Below are positions 31,404-34,049 of a stretch of 34,049 nt of DNA, piece after piece. The DNA comes from Chryseobacterium populi (GTDB lineage Bacteria > Bacteroidota > Bacteroidia > Flavobacteriales > Weeksellaceae): NCBI RefSeq assembly GCF_000282115.1, contig NZ_AKJY01000068.1, positions 1 through 34,049 on the forward strand, written 5' to 3'. Under the pieces are notes generated by a model. The model was not told the origin of the DNA and made no database searches. It saw nothing but the letters and a program-made list of their open reading frames with translations. Each line of letters begins with the position of its first letter. The first letter of the stretch is position 1. Made by a program: the position numbers and the translations under genes.

Positions 31404-32936
31404 ATGAAAAAAATTCTTTTAATTATCCTAGGAATCCTTATTATCTTAATTGTCATTCTTTTGATCAGGGCATTTACCTATCCATTTAAAAAAGCTCCAT
31501 CAGTTTCAGAAAATGATCTTAAGTGGGTAAAAAATGATTCTGCCATTCAAAGGCTTTCCGGCGGAATAAAAATTCCAACGGTTTCTACAGGTGAATTAGG
31601 TGCTTTTGACTATGACCCGTTTGACAGATTTAAAGAATATTTAAAAAGCTCTTATCCTTTGGTCTATCAGAATACAGAAAATTACGAAATCAATACCCAT
31701 GCCTTAGTATTCAGGCTTAAAGGAAGTAATCCTGCGCTTGAACCGATTGTATTTCTTTCACATAGTGATGTTGTGCCTCCCGGAGATGCTGACGTAAAAA
31801 ACAAAGAAGAAAATGTTTTCAGGCCGGATGATAAGCCTTTGCCTGCTGTAACAAAAGTTGCTGAAGATTGGGATTTTGCCCCGTTTTCAGGAGCCGTAGC
31901 CAATGGAAGAATCTATGGAAGAGGAACAATAGATATGAAAGGAATGTTGTTCTCTTTACTGGAATCTCTTGACAATATTATTAAAAGCGGGCAGATTCCA
32001 CAGCGTGATATCTATCTGGCCTTCGGATTTGATGAAGAGGTTGGTGGCCAAAAAGGAGCAGTACAGATTGCAGATTATTTTAAGAAGAAAGGATTAAAGT
32101 TTGATGCAGTATATGATGAAGGAGGTTTGATACTGGAAAAAGGAAGCATAAAAGGAATCAATTCTGATGTGGCAGTCATTGGTTGTGCAGAAAAAGGATT
32201 TCTGTCCGCAAAAATAAAAGTAAAAGGATTAGGCGGGCATTCCTCGATGCCACCTATGGAAAGCGCAATTGGTAAAGCGGCTGTTATCATGCAGAGGCTG
32301 GAAGAAAATCAGATGAAGCCGATGATTACTCCCCTTATCAAAGGTTTTTTTGATAACATTGGCGGATCTATGCCTTTTGCCAACCGGTTGGCTATTTCCA
32401 ATCAATGGCTTTTAAAACCTCTTTTATTATCCCAGCTGACGAAAAATAATTCCACTAATGCTTTAGTGCGAACGACTACAGCTTTAACGATGATGAAAGG
32501 AAGTGCCGGCCCGAATGTACTTTCTCCCGAAGTGGAATTTATTGTAAATTTCAGATTGCTCCCCGGAAATTCTGTTAAAGACGTTAAAGAGCATATTGCC
32601 AAAGCCACAGAAGGCTTCGATGTTGAGGTTGAAGAAATCGACAATACAAGAGAGGCTTCGTTGGTGTCATCTTTCAATACCAAAGCTTACCAAATGATAG
32701 AGTCGGGGATTAAACAAATTTACCCCGATGCTATAGCGACACCTTATCTCACCATTGCTGCTACGGATGCATATAAGTATCAGATCGTCAGTAACCATAT
32801 TTACAGGTTCATGCCCGTTAAAATCAACGATCCTGAAAAGCAGAGTATTCACAGTACCAATGAATATATCAGTATAGAAAACTATATGAAGATGATTCAT
32901 TATTTTGAATATATAATGAGGAATTATGATAAGTAG
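31404..32936 (+). CDS. M20-family metallopeptidase with N-terminal membrane anchor
   Basis: A 510-residue zinc hydrolase of the M20 family, closest in plan to the carboxypeptidase S/PM20D1 group, which cleaves or forms amide bonds of peptides or N-acyl amino acids. A hydrophobic N-terminus (MKKILLIILGILIILIVILL, 3-21) anchors it. Metal and catalytic residues are visible: His120 and Asp122 in LSHSDVVP, Asp177 in YGRGTIDMKG, Glu211-Glu212 in GFDEEVGG, Asp238 in YDEGG and His483 in SIHSTNEY. A lid domain with GHSSMPP (dimerization/substrate His) covers about 265-390. The substrate is unknown. The TTG-start frame at 32937 follows directly after its stop codon. Confidence 0.92.
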   Translation: MKKILLIILGILIILIVILLIRAFTYPFKKAPSVSENDLKWVKNDSAIQRLSGGIKIPTVSTGELGAFDYDPFDRFKEYLKSSYPLVYQNTENYEINTHALVFRLKGSNPALEPIVFLSHSDVVPPGDADVKNKEENVFRPDDKPLPAVTKVAEDWDFAPFSGAVANGRIYGRGTIDMKGMLFSLLESLDNIIKSGQIPQRDIYLAFGFDEEVGGQKGAVQIADYFKKKGLKFDAVYDEGGLILEKGSIKGINSDVAVIGCAEKGFLSAKIKVKGLGGHSSMPPMESAIGKAAVIMQRLEENQMKPMITPLIKGFFDNIGGSMPFANRLAISNQWLLKPLLLSQLTKNNSTNALVRTTTALTMMKGSAGPNVLSPEVEFIVNFRLLPGNSVKDVKEHIAKATEGFDVEVEEIDNTREASLVSSFNTKAYQMIESGIKQIYPDAIATPYLTIAATDAYKYQIVSNHIYRFMPVKINDPEKQSIHSTNEYISIENYMKMIHYFEYIMRNYDK

Positions 32937-33767
32937 TTGAAAGTTGACAGAAGATATATATTCCAGTCTTTAGAACTTCAAACTTCTGAAAAACTTTTTT
33001 TAACACGTCAAGTTTTGTCGCTTTACCGCAATAGTTTTGCTTTATCAAAATACAAAGCTATGGAATTGCCGTTTTATTTAAATTTTAATGAATTTGAAAA
33101 CCGCTATTATGACAACCTTGAAAAGTGGTTTGAAGAATATCACAATACAAGCGAAACAGATTATCTGAAAAACCTCGTGGAATTATACAGTCCGTATCTG
33201 TATTATAACTTTGCGAATGAAAGGCTTCAGGCAGATGCTTCCATTCAGATTAAAGATTGTTTTTTTCCTTACTCCGAAAAAATAGGAATTTCTTTTTGTA
33301 CAAGTTGTGAAAACGTGAAATCATCTTCTAATGCTTTGAAAAATGAGATGAAACACGTATTCGAATGGAAAACCATTACGATGATGGAATATGCCCAACA
33401 TATTTTGGACAAGATCAACTGTTATTTTTCTAAAAACAAGGTTTCTCCCAAAGAGAACGAAAATATTTTAGGCTATATAAATAAGTATGAAATTATTACT
33501 TCCAGAGAAGGAACAGGTTATTGTGTAAATTATAGCCGGCATCAATCAACAATTCCATTTTTAAAAGCTTATCTGCCGGTTTACGGACAGACTGTTGATA
33601 TAACATCCTACAGGAATTTCATGCTTTCAATTGTACAGATTGCAGATTTTATTGATCAGAAATTAAAAGTTGTACATGCTTCGGAACATACAATATATAC
33701 TAAGCTGAAATATGAAGCTAGGTTCAAAGTACAGATGAGCCATCAGTTTTTAACATTATGTAATTAA
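32937..33767 (+). CDS. Uncharacterised protein after the M20 peptidase
   Basis: A frame of up to 276 residues starting at a TTG that touches the M20 stop codon; an internal ATG at 33060 (MELPFYLNFNEFENRYYDNL) would give 235 residues, and the sequence before it is also protein-like, so the start is open. I do not recognise the family. It is soluble, rich in Tyr, Phe and Asn, with cysteines in KDCFFPY and SFCTSCENV (about residues 107-126), the latter a CxxC that could bind metal or form a disulfide, and a conserved-looking C-terminal half (TIPFLKAYLPVYGQTVDITS). No signal peptide or membrane helix. A terminator follows at 33854. Codon use is like its neighbours. Confidence 0.6.
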   Translation: MKVDRRYIFQSLELQTSEKLFLTRQVLSLYRNSFALSKYKAMELPFYLNFNEFENRYYDNLEKWFEEYHNTSETDYLKNLVELYSPYLYYNFANERLQADASIQIKDCFFPYSEKIGISFCTSCENVKSSSNALKNEMKHVFEWKTITMMEYAQHILDKINCYFSKNKVSPKENENILGYINKYEIITSREGTGYCVNYSRHQSTIPFLKAYLPVYGQTVDITSYRNFMLSIVQIADFIDQKLKVVHASEHTIYTKLKYEARFKVQMSHQFLTLCN

Positions 33768-33853
33768 AAATATCTTCAAACGACACCAAAACATTCAATC
33801 ATATACTAAATTGTAGTTTGTTCATTATTCATATTTTAATAATGGTCAAATAA

Positions 33854-33888
33854 AAATCCCGGAAAATAACTCCCGGGATTTCTTTTTG
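33854..33888 (+). terminator. Intrinsic terminator, possibly bidirectional
   Basis: A 9-bp stem AAATCCCGG / CCGGGATTT (33854-33862, 33873-33881) with a 10-base loop, followed by CTTTTTG on the plus strand and by TTATTTG after the T-rich arm on the minus strand. It lies 87 bp after the stop of the 32937 gene and could also serve a minus-strand gene entering from the right edge. Confidence 0.8.
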
Positions 33889-34049
33889 TTTATTCTAATA
33901 AGATATATTTTTTCTATACTGCCGGTTCAGCGATCTCAGATATATCCGGTTTGTATCAAATATCTTTCACATATATTTCTATATTCTAAAAACTAACGCA
34001 TATAGTTTTTTTAACCTATAATTTTTGAATCTAAGTTGTAGTCCTGGAA
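33889..34049. other. AT-rich right end of the window, no confirmed gene
   Basis: No plus-strand gene is visible. A minus-strand frame open from the window edge reads FQDYNLDSKIIG and stops at 34011-34013. It could be the C-terminus of a gene lying outside, but 12 codons are too few to call. Confidence 0.3.

Noticed and set aside
34011..34049. Minus-strand C-terminus FQDYNLDSKIIG at the window edge
   Set aside because: Only 12 codons are visible, so a gene cannot be supported.

Overview
The window looks like chromosomal DNA of a flavobacterium close to Chryseobacterium (Weeksellaceae). Three things point there: the order glycogen-synthase-like gene, DUF4270 lipoprotein gene, glmS, gldK-gldL-gldM-gldN and FAD oxidoreductase; AT-rich DNA with no Shine-Dalgarno-like leaders and several Bacteroidota-type -7 boxes (TAnnTTTG); and the many small lipoproteins and membrane-anchored TPR/HTH regulators. 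I found no rRNA, tRNA, CRISPR array or intact insertion sequence.

Layout. Bases 1-10201 are conserved core: the 3' part of a GT5 glycogen/starch-synthase-like gene, a DUF4270 lipoprotein, glmS (entry to the amino-sugar pathway), the gldKLMN operon (motor and outer-membrane ring of type IX secretion and gliding), a strong terminator and an FAD oxidoreductase. Bases 10202-13890 hold a structured intergenic region, a membrane TPR/LuxR-type regulator on the minus strand, and a divergent secreted protein with two copies of a VGxxTxxPxxxLDV-like motif.

Bases ~14063-21300 are an accessory island that I read as the relic of an integrative conjugative element. Its left edge is the first ~32 codons of a Bacteroidota tyrosine recombinase, fused to unrelated sequence. 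Its right edge is the decayed C-terminus of a conjugative coupling protein (MobC/TraG type) with two in-frame TAG codons and a 4-bp duplication. Between them lies a minus-strand set: a TetR-family regulator with a one-base frameshift, thiolase, PaaI-type thioesterase, an uncharacterised protein, a short-chain dehydrogenase, an alpha/beta hydrolase and a frameshifted, truncated fabF-type ketosynthase. Two identical palindromes (TATACC-AATC-GGTATA) lie in front of the thiolase and upstream of tetR and are probably the TetR operators. Next to this set sits a divergent pair, a SnoaL/NTF2-like protein and an HxlR regulator, sharing a palindromic operator. The structural genes from thiolase to hydrolase look intact although the regulator is broken, so the operon may now be derepressed.

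Bases 21335-34049 are again ordinary chromosome: a META-domain lipoprotein and a second small lipoprotein (minus), a small two-helix protein, a complete tripartite RND efflux operon (lipoprotein adaptor, HAE1-type pump, NodT-type outer-membrane factor) ending in a terminator, a tiny lipoprotein on the minus strand, a TPR/AraC membrane regulator, an M20 peptidase with a membrane anchor, and an unrecognised protein followed by a terminator.

Nothing here is clearly a new defence or secretion system. The items most worth a second look are the relic element with its broken TetR and duplicated operators, the uncharacterised protein inside that operon, and an orphan minus-strand hairpin plus T-run at 10221-10286 that could end a small RNA.
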